Shown here in pieces: positions 30,847 through 40,824 of a DNA stretch of 64,000 bases (positions within the stretch are counted from its first letter, which is position 1; each line of letters opens with the position of its first letter). Origin of the DNA: Sphaerosporella brunnea (taxonomy: Eukaryota; Ascomycota; Pezizomycetes; Pezizales; Pyronemataceae). Under the pieces are notes generated by a model. That model did not search any database, was not told the origin of the DNA, and saw only the letters and a program-made list of their open reading frames with translations. The stretch covers positions 25,024 to 89,023 of the forward strand of contig VXIS01000200.1 of NCBI GenBank assembly GCA_008704415.1, read 5' to 3'. The position numbers and the translations under genes are program-made.

Positions 30847-31490
30847 CCCGCACCTACAGCCTGTCAACCAGTCTTTATACCAACAGGCAGTCGGACGCGT
30901 TCTCTACATTGCACTTTGATCTCGTCCCAACATTGCCTACGCCGCTAGTACACTTGATCGATACTCATCAAACCCGCATCAGAGCCATTGGACAGCAGTC
31001 AAGCATCTCTTCCGATATCCCAAGGCGACTGTATCGGAGAAGCTAACCATTACCTCCGAATCGGCCCGGGTGACCAACTCCAACCCCATCGTTACCTTCG
31101 CTGATCCGGGCCTCGGAGGAGAGATCCACACCGGAAAATCAACCACCGGGTATCCTGTATGTCCTCGGCAATCTAGTGCTTTGGAAGTCGAAGAAACAAA
31201 CCCTCGTGGCTCAGTCAACCATGAAATCTGAGATGATATCCTCCGCTGCCGTCAAGCGGCACATTGACTGGTTTTCTGGACTCCGCTCCGAACTCGCGCC
31301 TCGCCTCGCCTCACCACTGCTCCTTCTCAACGACAATTTGGCTTGTGTCACGGTTCTCAATAATGGCAATCTCAAGGGAGATAGTCGACACCACTCATCG
31401 TCAAGCACATTCCGTCGCACAAAATACTCTCAGATGGATTGACAAAGGTATTGGGAAGGGTCAAGCATGAGGCGATTGTGAAGGAAATTG
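30847..31490 (+). pseudogene. Copia-2 RT end and RNase H
   Basis: The frame after the insertion reads QQAVGRVLYIALCSRPNIAY, then SHWTAVKHLFRY, then a degraded ADPGLGG segment, TLVAQSTMKSEM with AAVKRHIDW, then LNDNLACVTVL. These are the conserved copia RNase H steps. Several frame changes are needed (near 31060, 31160 and 31400). Confidence 0.82.
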
Positions 31491-31529
31491 GATTGTTTTG
31501 ATTTCGCAACCGCATGGGCAACAGGGGAG

Positions 31530-31725
31530 TGTTGGAAAAGGACTTTCGGGTGGAGACCGTCGTGGGTCTCGATTTCCTGTTTCCGTTTGCCGTAGTTTGA
31601 TAGTTGTCCTGTTCCTGTTGTTTTGTCCATGCGGCGCTGTATAAAAGGCCCGACGCTCGCCCTCCGGCGTCGGACCAAGATGAAGAACTAAGCTATATCT
31701 CCTCTCTCGACCTCGTCGTTCAACA
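31530..31725 (+). repeat. Copia-2 3' LTR (196 bp)
   Basis: A polypurine tract, CAACAGGGGAG, directly precedes TGTTGGAAAAGG. The block has a TATA box (TATAAAAGG near 31640) and ends TTCAACA. Size and TGTTG/CAACA termini resemble Copia-1. No partner LTR is present. Confidence 0.75.
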
Positions 31726-31843
31726 TATCTCGAGGCAACTGCAGCATCCCGGGTTCTAATCTCTGCAAGATCGTTCCCCGCAATGGGGAGTGCCCTGGAC
31801 GCCTAGGCCGGGTAAGGCAAGTTGACCTTTCGCGGTTAGGTTT

Positions 31844-32077
31844 GTGTGGAGTGAACACCGGTCATGTATCTTGGCTTGGTGGAAAGCGAATGGCCATCGC
31901 TTTCCAAAGCCCACTAGAATGGCTCGCGTCTATCTCTCCATACCTGCGACATGTGTCCCGGCTGAGAGTCCGTTCTCGCGTGCTGACGCTGATATTAACC
32001 TCACCCAAAGCTTGGACGCAATCCCGAGCCTCGGACTCTACGAGTGGAGCCATTTTGAGCTGACCTCGGAGGATTAG
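31844..32077 (+). pseudogene. hAT transposase dimerisation-domain remnant
   Basis: The frame reads ILAWWKANGHRFPKPTRMAR, then VYLSIPATCVPAESPFSRA. This is the signature of the hAT C-terminal dimerisation domain (WWK...P.L...AR.YL.IPAT..P.ER.FS). The usual E-R is E-S here, and the sequence loses similarity after about residue 45. No terminal repeats are recognised, and the catalytic core is missing. It lies between the Copia-2 LTR and a LINE. Confidence 0.78.
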
Positions 32078-32265
32078 TTCGCGTTGGCGCGTGTCCATCA
32101 CCAATTGAACGATTGCGGTCCAGCCCAAAATTTGCCGCAGTCCTTCAAATAACATAGGAGAACCGCGATATCTGCTGCCCCTCAGTCCAGCGCTCTCCGC
32201 GCAGTTGACGTTTTGAGACCACCGGCGGTGCGCACAAAACATGCGTGCAAGCGGTCTGAGATTTC

Positions 32266-33790
32266 GCCTGTTTTTGTTTTAATCATATTGTATTCGGCCG
32301 CTTGCGGCCATGACATATGGTTCTAACACGAGACTATGCTACCCCTTCGGCAAAGCCGACTACCGGGGCCTGCGGCTCGTCAGACAAAGGAAAAAAACCA
32401 CTCCGACGCCACACGTAAGCCACACCAAGGAAAGCCACTCCGACAACCACACATGTAACCAAACCAAGGAAAGATAGTCCTAAAGCACGATGCCTCCTCC
32501 GCCTCCAGGAGGCCATAGTCCGACGTCCGTAGTGGCAAGGAAATCCATGACGGCTTCCGTGCACTGGTCATCCGCGAGAAGCGCGGCCGTGGCCGTTGCC
32601 GGCCAGCGTTTCCGGCCTCGATCGCTCCCTTTCGTCGCCGCGGAGACCTTCCTCCACAGTAGTCGTTGGGCGTCTCTCCATCGCCTGCAGCACTTGAAGA
32701 GGTGGTCTCGCATTTGGACGGCGCCGCGCTGACACCACCAGCACTTGTCGTCGTCTCGGCGTCCGGTCCGATGCAGATAGGGGGCTGTCGGAGCCTTTTG
32801 TAGCCGCAGTTGGAAGAAGCGCGCAGCGACGGCCTTGCTGGTCGTAAACGCTGTCTTGTTGCCGCCGCCGGGAGGTCTCCGGTAGTATGTCTTTGGTCGG
32901 CAGTGCGTGGCAAGCCAGCGATCGCGATCGTTCCGCCTGGCCGCGGTGCTGGCTCTGGCGATGAAGGCGAGCGACGTCGTCGCGAGCGTCTCGGGCGCCT
33001 CGCAAGGTGACCGGTCGACCGCAGCCTCCTTTGCGCGCTTGTCGGCCTGCTCGTTGCCGGGGACGTCTTTGTGGCCGGGCGTCCAGCGAAACTCCGTAGT
33101 CCAGCCGGTGGCCAGTATGGCTGCTTCGGCGCGCGCGATGCTGGGGACGATCCACTGGCCAGGGCCAGGCGCGGTATCCGAGAGCCTCCGCAGAGCCGCT
33201 TGCGCGTCCACAAAGATGCGGACGGTGCCGGGTGTTGGCGATGTCGATGTCCGGTCCGATGCCGGGATGCGAGTCAGGGCGAGCTCCAGGCCTGCGGCGA
33301 TGCCGAATAGCTCGGCGTCGTATGCCTCCTTGTTGCAGCCGACGTATTTGGCCGATCCTATCCACTGACGACTGTCGCCGTCCTGCGTGACCGCCGCGTA
33401 TGCGCAGCTCTCGTCCTCCAGCCTGGATCCGTCCGTATAAACCGCGATGGCGTCGCTCGTCGGCTTTTGGCATCTCAAAGCCGTCTGGATGGCGTCCTTT
33501 TCCGGCTCGATGACAGCGCGACCGGTCGGGACGGCGCAAACGGCCACGCTCGGCTCGATGGCGGTGGGCTGGCCTGGGATGGCGACTGCCAGCATGGCTG
33601 CCAATGTCGGAGGCGTCGGTTGCGGGGTCGGCTCGTCAAAGGCGTGTTCGGCCACGAATCTCATCAGGCGTTTGGCTGACGTAACGACCTCCGGCCGTCG
33701 TTGTCATCGTCGCTGTCGCCATCGCCATGGCGCTGCGGACTCTGTCGCCGGCGGGGTTGCCGACTGGCGTGACGGCCAGCCGGCACTGCT
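32266..33790 (-). mobile_element. 5'-truncated Tad1-like LINE
   Basis: The minus strand carries, in order: the end of the RT region (CRLAVTPVGNPAGDR), an RNase H domain, a CCHC-type knuckle, stop, a 3' UTR of about 200 bp, then a tail CCGAATACAATATG, ATTAAAACAAAAACA. RNase H plus a C-terminal Cys-rich knuckle after RT is the layout of Tad1/I-type fungal LINEs. 5' truncation near 33790 is normal for target-primed insertion. The tail sequence recurs at 15957 and 43906. Confidence 0.8.
32480..33664 (-). pseudogene. LINE RNase H and zinc-knuckle region (394 codons open)
   Basis: RNase H motifs are in order: AVYTDGSRLEDESCAYAA (first Asp), KEAYDAELFGIAAGLELAL (Glu), RIFVDAQAALRRL (second Asp), TPGHKDVPGNEQADKRAKEA (His and Asp). 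The C-terminal knuckle reads CWWCQRGAVQMRDHLFKC. The frame is open for about 1.2 kb, but upstream continuity with RT is broken by a shift near 33690 and by 5' truncation. All catalytic acids are visible. Confidence 0.88.
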
Positions 33791-33999
33791 TAGGTACCTA
33801 AAATTTCGAAAAACCAAAAGGCTTTTTTTCACAATATGGCCTGCTTGAACCGTATTCCCTTCGCAAATTGCTCTCCGCATTCAATTTTCTTTTGTCTTGC
33901 CGCAACAGGGTGCTATGGCACAGCGCTTGCGCCTTGGGTGTCTAGGCGGAAGGGGCGGGCGACGACTGGCGCGGGGGAGGGCGGAGCAGGCGCGGCGGA

Positions 34000-34485
34000 G
34001 GGGTTGATGGTTCGACAGCATCATGATTTGCGCCTTCTCCTTCAATTTCAAAGTGGTGGGCGCCTGCAGCGCCTTGAAGTAGGTGTTATCCGCAATCTGT
34101 GGGTCTGAGACTCTGATGGTGTGTTTCCGCCCTTCTCGGTGACCGTTCCCTCGTCGATGGCTTCAAACGCAGATTCACTCTCGTCGAGTTTCCTGAATTC
34201 CTGTTCGTTCCCGTTCTGGACGTTCGCGCGGTGGGTGTATAGTCTAGTAGGACGCACGCCCCCGACTTCTGGCAGCGGCCGCCGCAGCGACTCCAAGAAG
34301 TCCAAGACATCCTCGTCGACGTTGCCGAGCTTGACCTTGCCCAGCATGTCCACCCACTGTTGATCGTGCTGACAATGCACTTTAGTGAGAACCACGCTGC
34401 CACTGCTGCTGGTCAGCCCAGCTCTGGTCATGATTCTGCGGCCATCGCGGCTGCTGTTGTTGCTGGTGCTGGGCCTTCGGGACAC
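34000..34485 (-). pseudogene. PIF1-like DNA helicase fragment
   Basis: The frame reads VVLTKVHCQHDQQWVDMLGK, then VKLGNVDEDVLDFLESL, then RRPLPEVGGVRPTRLYTHRA, then NEQEFRKL. This is the PIF1/RRM3 helicase region after motif III. A frame change leads to LKLKEKAQIMML at about 34040, like the ...LKVGAQVML motif. ATP-binding Walker motifs and the C-terminal motifs are not present. PIF1-like helicases occur as host genes and in Helitrons; no Rep domain or CTRR end is seen here, so the origin is open. Confidence 0.7.
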
Positions 34486-35271
34486 GTCAGCGGGGACGGG
34501 GGCAACGTTCGAAACCCCACGTCAGGGTAACCCTAAACTGTGGCTGGTGGGCAGGTAGGGTTGTCGGCCGCGCCGGGCGCTTGACTGGTGCGGGGTGTTG
34601 AAGAGTCCATCTGCAGTTCGGCCTAACCCTAACCCTGCCGGGCACTCGGTCGCGGGTGTTGGCCTCTGTTGAAAGAGGTCTTGCTTTGGAGGTCCAGCGA
34701 GGTCGTACAGGATGGTTGTGAATGGGAAAGGTGATCGAAATCTAAGAAGCTTATCCATAACTATATAGAGGAAACACAGCCACAACCCGGTGGCTAAAAC
34801 ACGGAAAGATGTGGCTGAACACGGAAAAGGCGCTGAGTGATTAGCCGTGATGCAAGGCGCATTGTGGAGCGCAGCCGTGGCGGAGCGACTGCCCAGCTCT
34901 ACTATTCTGGAGCGAAGCCGTGGAGAAGCAAATCGATCTCATATCGGAGTTCCCAGGGACTGGCCAGTTGAAGGAATGCTTCAGCGACGACACTGCGGAG
35001 CGACTACGCTGCTAGATTATCACATATTATCGGAGAACAGAAGTGACAATCCGACATAAAATGTACAAAAACAAAAAAGCAAACAAATCAGCAGAAACAA
35101 ACAGCGCACCATACATCTGTAAGCCATGCATGCCAAAGAAATTCACACCACCCCTTCATCGCATGAAAAAAAAAAGTCATACAACCCCGCCTCCCCCCAC
35201 AAAGCCAAACCAACCCCCCGCCCCGGTCGCCAGTTCAGTGATTCAGAAAAAAAAAAAACGGATCCAAGTCC

Positions 35272-36156
35272 TCAGGGAATCGTCCCTCTGACTGGCATTA
35301 TCGCCGTTCCGCGACTCGTCGCCCACCACAGATGTAAATTGGCGGCTTCAATCGTTTGCGGTAAAGGCGCCATCCAGAAGTCCCGGTCGCCAGGGAGCAC
35401 GGTGACTACCACTGGCTGCCCCACGCTGGCCTCCATGGCTGCCCAACGAAGACGCGTATCGTCGATCTCGCGCGAGAAAGTGAAGTTCACGCTGGTCTTG
35501 GCCGACCCGGCCGCATTGCCGCCCTGGACGTAACGAGGTATGACAACGACCAGGTGTGCACCCTGGATATGATTGACGCCAGGCAGCATCTCCACGCCGA
35601 AAAATCCACGTCGATCTGCCCGCCAGATACTCTCCACAGCCGCCATCCACTGCGCCACTGTGCCAGGGCGCGGCGGGTATGGCTGGCTGTCCGTTCTCAG
35701 GCGCACCGCAAACATCGGTCCGACTTCTCTCCACTGCAAGCCGAAAAGACGCCACCAAAAGCGCGGCACCGTGTTCAGAGCCACCATACTCACGGCCCCA
35801 GTGGGCACGTTGTTCGGCGCGCGGAAACTGGAGTCGCAGTGCAGAATCAGCCTGATCAGGTTCTGTGCGTCAAGACTGTTGACGCAGAGCGCTATGGTAG
35901 GGCCGCCTGGGAGGCGCGCCAGGAACTCGGGCACCGACTGTGACAGGTGCTGCCGCAGTTGGGTCAGCCCCTGGGGGCCCCCCCGGAATACGTGGTGACA
36001 CAACGGACACACTGTGGAGAAATTCTGGTCGGGGCGCGGGATGTATCCGGGATGCTGCGTATCACCGGGCAGGTATATGAAATTCGTAGGATCAGACAGG
36101 GGTAGCTGACGGAAGCGCACGGGGCCCTGGTTGGCCTGCGGAATAGCGTGAGCCAT
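35272..36156 (-). CDS. Hypothetical protein with zinc-finger-like CxxC...H motif (294 aa)
   Basis: From ATG 36156 the frame is open for 294 codons with even composition and no repeats, so it is probably a real gene. Near residue 50 it has VCPLCHHVFRGGPQGLTQ followed by LRQHLSQS, a single C2H2/C2HC-like finger. The rest (PRFWWRLFGLQWREVGPMFA, HLVVVIPRYVQGG, REIDDTRLRWAAMEASV) is not recognised. An upstream in-frame ATG at 36249 would add 31 residues, partly encoded by a short duplicated sequence (GAATGTCGTAGTGAT), so I prefer the inner start. It ends in a region rich in A-runs, compatible with a poly(A) signal. Confidence 0.6.
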   Translation of the reverse strand: MAHAIPQANQGPVRFRQLPLSDPTNFIYLPGDTQHPGYIPRPDQNFSTVCPLCHHVFRGGPQGLTQLRQHLSQSVPEFLARLPGGPTIALCVNSLDAQNLIRLILHCDSSFRAPNNVPTGAVSMVALNTVPRFWWRLFGLQWREVGPMFAVRLRTDSQPYPPRPGTVAQWMAAVESIWRADRRGFFGVEMLPGVNHIQGAHLVVVIPRYVQGGNAAGSAKTSVNFTFSREIDDTRLRWAAMEASVGQPVVVTVLPGDRDFWMAPLPQTIEAANLHLWWATSRGTAIMPVRGTIP

Positions 36157-36307
36157 GATATCAGGTACTGAATGTCGTAGTGATGCTTCGTGGAGGGATA
36201 AATACTGAATGTCGTAGTGATCTGAATGGTCGACGACAATGCAGAACACGGTTCGGTGTGGGAAGAGGACAGTATAAGAATGGGCACAGTGAGGTGCGGG
36301 GGGGCCT

Positions 36308-36580
36308 TATATGTACAGTGCTATGGCGAATATAATGGCGAGCTTATCATTGAACAGAATGAATCATGCGCACCTACTGATCAACCCGAGCCGGTTCCGG
36401 TTCTTTGAAAGGTGGCTCGCCGTGCGCGGGGGGCGACGTGCCTCATATGTACAGTACTATGACGAATATAATGGCGAGCCTATCATTGAACAGAACAAGG
36501 CACCGATGAATCATGCGCACCTACTGATCCACCCGAGCCGGTTCCGGTTCTCTAAAAGGTGGCTCGCCGTGCGGGCGGAT
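36308..36580. repeat. Tandem duplication, two units of about 123 and 137 bp
   Basis: 36308-36430 and 36444-36580 share TATGTACAGT, AATATAATGGCGAGC, ATGCGCACCTACTGAT, CCGAGCCGGTTCCGGTTCT and GGTGGCTCGCCGTGCG in the same order. The second unit has a 12-bp insertion (AAGGCACCGATG). No coding meaning is evident. Confidence 0.8.
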
Positions 36581-36623
36581 TTCAAGCAGGGGACGATGAT
36601 GCCTAGTGATGGACACAAGCCAG

Positions 36624-36661
36624 GCCGGCTCGAGCCCGGTGAATTTTGAGCTCGAGCCGGC
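36624..36661. repeat. 11-bp perfect inverted repeat
   Basis: GCCGGCTCGAG (36624-36634) and CTCGAGCCGGC (36651-36661) enclose a 16-nt spacer containing GAATTTTGAG. It lies at the left border of a LINE fragment. Confidence 0.7.
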
Positions 36662-36699
36662 TCGAGCTTTTACATAGAATTGTGTTCGTTTTGTGGATG

Positions 36700-37390
36700 T
36701 GCCTGGTCTCAGATATCGCTCACGCGGGACCATCTCAACCCACCCCACCATCGCCCCACCGCCGCCCAGATCGCGGCCGTCCAGTCCGTCGCCCTGTATG
36801 GCGCCGAGCTGTGGTATGGGAGCCAGGACGGGAGCCGAAAAGGCCAGATCGGCCGTATAGCCGAGGTCCAGAAGCTGATTAACCGCCACGCCAGATCCAT
36901 CCTCGGCGCTTTGCCGACCACGGCCCTGGGCCCTCTCGTATGCGAGGCCGGCCTCAAGGATTCCGACACCCTGCTGGCGCATCGGAGGCGCCGATTCGCA
37001 TGCCGGCTCGCAGCCACGCCCGTCGGCAACCCCGCCGGAGACAGAATCCGCATCGCCATGACGGCAGCGGCGACGACAGCCACGCCGGAGGAGGCGCAAA
37101 GCCACGCCATGACAGCCAAACGCCCGCTGCAAAGCCACGTCACGACAGCCAAACGCCTCCTGCGATTCGTGGCCGACAACGCTTTCGACGAGCCGATTCC
37201 GCACTCGCGTCCGACGCCTCAGACGCTAGGAGCCATACTGGCAGCCGCCATCCCAGGCCAGCCCACCGTCATCGAGCCGAGCTTAGCCGTCTGCGCTATC
37301 CCGAGGCTTTCCTTGGTGCGGTTGTCGGAGTGGCTTCCCTTGGTGTGGTTGTGGGAGTGGCTTTCCTTCGCTGCCCGCTGTTTCCCAGGG
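36700..37390 (+). pseudogene. LINE fragment: RT C-terminal region, internally deleted
   Basis: The frame contains VQSVALYGAELWYGSQ, EVQKLINRHARSILGALPTT, CEAGLKDSDTLLAHRRRRFA and RLLRFVADNAFDEPIP, then AAAIPGQPTVIEPSLAVCAI. The end overlaps the start of the LINE at 32480-33664 (AEHAFDEP, AIPGQPTAIEPS), so both belong to one family. At about 37305 it jumps to sequence like the 3' UTR of that LINE (GGTTGTCGGAGTGGCT), so RNase H has been deleted. A short internal duplication (AKRPLQSH/AKRLLRF) is present. Confidence 0.8.
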
Positions 37391-37485
37391 ATATACGCCA
37401 TGGACACAGCAGGAGAAGGCGTCAGCGGCTGATACTGCGGAATGATGGGTCACGTGAAACGAAACTGTCTTGGCGACTTACCGGG

Positions 37486-37935
37486 GGACCTTAGCGTTAT
37501 ATGAACTTACCGGGTATGTGATCTCGGCTGTGATCTTGGCTACTTACCGAGGCCTTAGCGTTATATGATCTTACCGGGAGTACGATCTTGGCGACTTACC
37601 GAGGCCTTAGCGTTATATGATCTTACCGGGAGTACGATCTTGGCGACTTACCGAGGCCTTAGCGTTATATGATCTTACCGGGAGTACAATCTTGGCGACT
37701 TACCGAGGCCTTAGCGTTATATGATCTTACCGGGAGTACGATCTTGGCGACTTACCGAGATCTTACCGGGAGTACAATCTTGGCGACTTACCGAGGCCTT
37801 AGCGTTATATGATCTTACCGGGAGTACGATCTTGGCGACTTACCGAGGCCTTAGCGTTATATGATCTTACCGGGAGTACGATCTTGGCGACTTACCGAGG
37901 CCTTGGCGTTATATGAAGTTACTGGGTATATGATC
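37486..37935. repeat. 52-bp minisatellite, about eight units
   Basis: The unit contains CCTTAGCGTTATATGATCTT, ACCGGGAGTACGATCTTG and GCGACTTACCGAGG. Units start near 37491, 37551, 37603, 37655, 37707, 37798, 37850 and 37903; one unit is shortened around 37750. Inner units are nearly identical and outer ones diverged, as expected from unequal exchange. Repeats are contiguous without unique spacers. Confidence 0.92.
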
Positions 37936-37954
37936 TTGGAAGACAAGCTGGTAG

Positions 37955-38588
37955 AACGGTTTTTGAAGATGCGGTGTCGATCGGAATCAAAAACGTTGTT
38001 GATCCCCCGCACTTTCGCTGTGGGCAGGATCCAATCATTGCACCACGCGTATGAGCCGGAGTTCCTAGGAGATTACAAATTCTGACGTGATGCTAAGAGG
38101 TCCAAGGTTCGTGCGACGGAAAGGGCATGGCGGACCGCATCTTCCACCCTACGGCGAATTTCACTGTGAAAAACCCCCGCATTCTTTTCGTATTTGCGGA
38201 GATTTTGCGGTGGTTGGAAAAGATTTCCAATCCTGAGGGAAGATTTCGTTTATGGAGCGGGCTCTCACGTTAGCCAGGTCGAAGCAATGCTGGTTAATTT
38301 GGAACAGCGGGTCGCGGAAATGGCAGTATGATGTCTTTATGTAGTCCTTTCCTGTTTGTTAGAGCAATTATTCGTCGGGTGCCCGGCGGGCCCTGCAGGC
38401 ACCAGAATTTCTTGCCCTGATCGGGCCCTGCAGGCACCAGAATTTCTTGCCCTGATCGGGCCCTGTAGGCACCTGGGTCTCGCTCGAAAAAGCCTGGTCC
38501 AAACGGGCCGGAATGTCAAAAGCCCGTTTCAAATAGTCCGGTTTAGGGGGGGTTGAAAGCCCAACTGGCCGCACTATTGGGACCCCTG
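37955..38588 (+). mobile_element. hAT-like element, copy 4, left-truncated
   Basis: From about 37955 it aligns with copy 2 (ATCAAAAACG, CAGGATCCAAT). It ends with GCACTATTGGGACCCCTG at 38588, the CCCCTG-type terminus. The transposase-like tail is at about 38230-38330 (REDFVYGAG, EQRVAEMAV, stop). A 35-bp unit (GGGCCCTGCAGGCACCAGAA and following) is repeated at 38387-38465. The left terminus is missing where the minisatellite ends, so no target duplication can be tested. Confidence 0.75.
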
Positions 38589-38839
38589 CACTCACCCGCA
38601 AACTCTCTGCACCAAGTGCGGTATGTGGGGACATATAGTGATGGCTGTAAAACAAAAAAACAAAACGGAGGAACGCTTTGCGGTCGCCGCTTGACGCTTG
38701 GCCGACGTTGACCACGCTAAGAAGTTGTGCGGCAATCGCCACTTTAGCATGCACTCGCCCCTGGTTAACGCTCCTTGCGGTAGTTACAACACAACTTTTT
38801 TGGCGGATCACTCCATCACCGGGGTAATGCAGTAATGTA

Positions 38840-39160
38840 CGACGGACGCGGCGTGAACGCCGGTGTGGCTCGGGTACGCTGGCGTGGTGCGGGCGGGCTG
38901 TCGTGGCGTTGCGCGGGCGGGCGTGGCGTGGCGCGGGCGGGCGTGGCGCGGGCGGGCGGGACGGCGCTAGTGTGGCATATATGGACCATATATGGACCAT
39001 ATATGACCCATATATGCCTTTCACCCGCGGGCTGCGCCACGCCCGCCCGCCCGCCCGCGCGCCACGTGCGTGCGCAGGCGCCACCCCCGCCACCCCCGCC
39101 GGGCGCCACGTGCGTAGCGACACGGCTGCGCTTCACACGCCGGCGCTTGCTCCGCGACAC
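38840..39160. repeat. GC-rich imperfect palindrome with TATATGG-repeat centre
   Basis: The left arm is built of GCGGGCGGGCGTGGCG units; the right arm holds the complements GCCACGCCCGCCCGCCC and related blocks. The centre (about 38968-39018) is four near-repeats of CATATATGGAC/CATATATGCC. The result is a long imperfect inverted repeat with an AT-rich middle. A short element, cruciform or bidirectional promoter are all possible. No coding frame is credible. Confidence 0.6.
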
Positions 39161-39481
39161 TTGCGCGACAACGAACTACCCCATCTACCTGGCTAAAGTC
39201 CCTGACCATATGATACCCGATATTGGCAGATAATGGATGATGCGATCAGATGAGAGATATACCTAATCTGGCTAGGTTTCATCACATGAGTGATAGTCCA
39301 TGCGCGATAGCGCGCCCAGGCGAAAAGCTCAATTCCCACTCAATTATCATTTGAAAAATTCGAAAAAATCAGAAAAAAAAAAAAAACCGGGAACAGCTGT
39401 GACGCCTGTAAATCCACGTTTGAACTCAAGGATTCCAGTTCTTTTTGTTCCTTTTTGCTGCGATTTGAAGCTGTTTCCTGC

Positions 39482-40810
39482 TGTAAAACCACTAGGTGCA
39501 CTAAACCGCACTCAAGAAAGATAGGACTAGCAGTAATTCTTTTCAGAGGAAAAGACACTTAATAGCCGAAGAGCTTCCAAGAATGTACTCGATAAAGGTT
39601 CGCTAATGGTAGGAGTATATCCGTAACGAAATGGGGAAAATAGAATAAAAGATTTCGAAATGAATTTATTGATTTGCAACAACAATATTGTTAAGGCTGA
39701 ACCTTACAATATCTCCTGGATGATGTCTGCTAACTAGAATCTCCTTCAACAAAGAGGAAAACTCTGGGTTTGTATCCTACTGGATACGCCTTCGAGTCCC
39801 CACGCTGATATCCGATCCTCGGACGAACAATTGCCCCGATTGCCACGTACAGGTTCCGAGCTTCTCCGACTAGTCAGGGATTATAGATAAACCCCACTCC
39901 AACTTGGTATTCGAGTGCAGCTATTGTCACGGCTCAAGGTTAAGGGGTGGTTCGGCCCTAGGGTTAGGGTGTCACGTGACGCGGTGCACCGCAGTCACGT
40001 GACGGGAAAGCATAAATGGCGAGGTTTCACTTGTTTTTGTTCCTTTTCTTCTTTTCTTCTTTACAGAACGTCTTGTATACTAGCGAACCTAGTAACCTTG
40101 AACCACCTTGTCTTGTCTCGTCTTCTTCTGCCTCTTGTCCTTGTCCTGCTGCCTCCAGTCCTCGCCTCGAAAGCTACGTACCTTGGACGTTTCCTCGCGC
40201 CTGTTCCGTTACAGCTATGGCGTGATAAAACGCGTAAGCTTTAATGCCTAGAATGCCCTATTGAAGTGCCGCAGTAACTATGACGTGATGACCCAATGCC
40301 GAAGTGACTTTGGTACTTATCAGGTCTTGTAAAAGGTGCTCCCCTCATATATCCACCGGGTACGTTTTGGTATAACGGTCGGGTGCAACGTGTCGTGAGT
40401 TATTTTGTCCCCTGGAAAAAACTTTTTTACCAAGGGAACCGGCAACTGACAAATTTTGCCATACAACTCACGGTGAATAACCTGCGACAACAGCAATGTG
40501 TTAGACCAATTCTGTTGCCAGTTTATTCCCTTGTTTTGCCCCTTGGACTAGGAGTACGAGTGGTGAGTTATTTTGCCCCCAGTAAAGAACACTTTTACTA
40601 TGGGTTCCGGCAACTAACTTCATTACCACCTTTATGACGTATGTATTGTAACTCTCAAGTTACTACGCAATAAAGTTAACTCCTTGATGATTATACAGCC
40701 TCACTGTTTATAATCATCAACATCATCAAACCGTTAAGTAACCCTTAAAGTGGTGTTGGCATAACTCGTAAGGGGGTACCTTAATGATACTATGGGAGGT
40801 GGGTGTAACA
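39482..40810 (-). repeat. Chromovirus family 3 3' LTR, with nested solo LTR
   Basis: The ends TGTAAAACC and GTGTAACA match the solo LTR at 929-1947. Without the nested 289-bp LTR and one GCTAT it is about 1035 bp. In minus orientation it directly follows a polypurine tract (40824-40811) and, upstream, chromodomain pol (41688-41027), which fixes it as the 3' LTR of a minus-strand element. No matching duplication is seen beyond 39482 because the 5' end of the element is missing. Confidence 0.85.
39925..40213 (+). mobile_element. Gypsy-1 solo LTR (289 bp)
   Basis: It starts TGTCACGGCTC, ends TTCCGTTACA, and is flanked by GCTAT (39920-39924 and 40214-40218). The paralogous LTR at about 1366-1375 shows the uninterrupted site CAGCTATGGCG. 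Between its two GTCACGTGAC boxes it has GCGGTGCACCGC instead of GCGCG, which makes it 8 bp longer than the LTRs of the full Gypsy-1. Confidence 0.95.
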
Positions 40811-40824
40811 CCACCTCCCCCCTT
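40811..40824 (-). promoter_or_regulatory. Family 3 polypurine tract
   Basis: The minus strand reads AAGGGGGGAGGTGG immediately before the LTR start TGTTACAC. This supports the orientation of the family 3 element. Confidence 0.7.

Larger units (their letters stand above)
27600..31725 (+). mobile_element. Decayed Ty1/copia element Copia-2, 5'-truncated
   Basis: Remnants in copia order: the integrase-RT spacer (27640-27800 and 28710-28970), RT (29168-29961), RT end and RNase H (30847-31480) and a 3' LTR (31530-31725). Two hAT-like elements are inserted, at 27801-28709 and 30107-30846, each with its own 8-bp duplication. No 5' LTR or gag is found; the left limit is approximate. Terminal bases TGTTG/CAACA match Copia-1, but the LTR sequence differs, so it is a separate family. 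Confidence 0.8.

Noticed and set aside
37486..37935. CRISPR array
   Set aside because: The 52-bp units are contiguous with no unique spacers, no cas genes occur, and the DNA is eukaryotic.
39477..40815. Target duplication around the family 3 LTR at 39482-40810
   Set aside because: CCTGC and CCACC differ. The polypurine tract and pol next to it show it is one end of a truncated element, so no duplication is expected.
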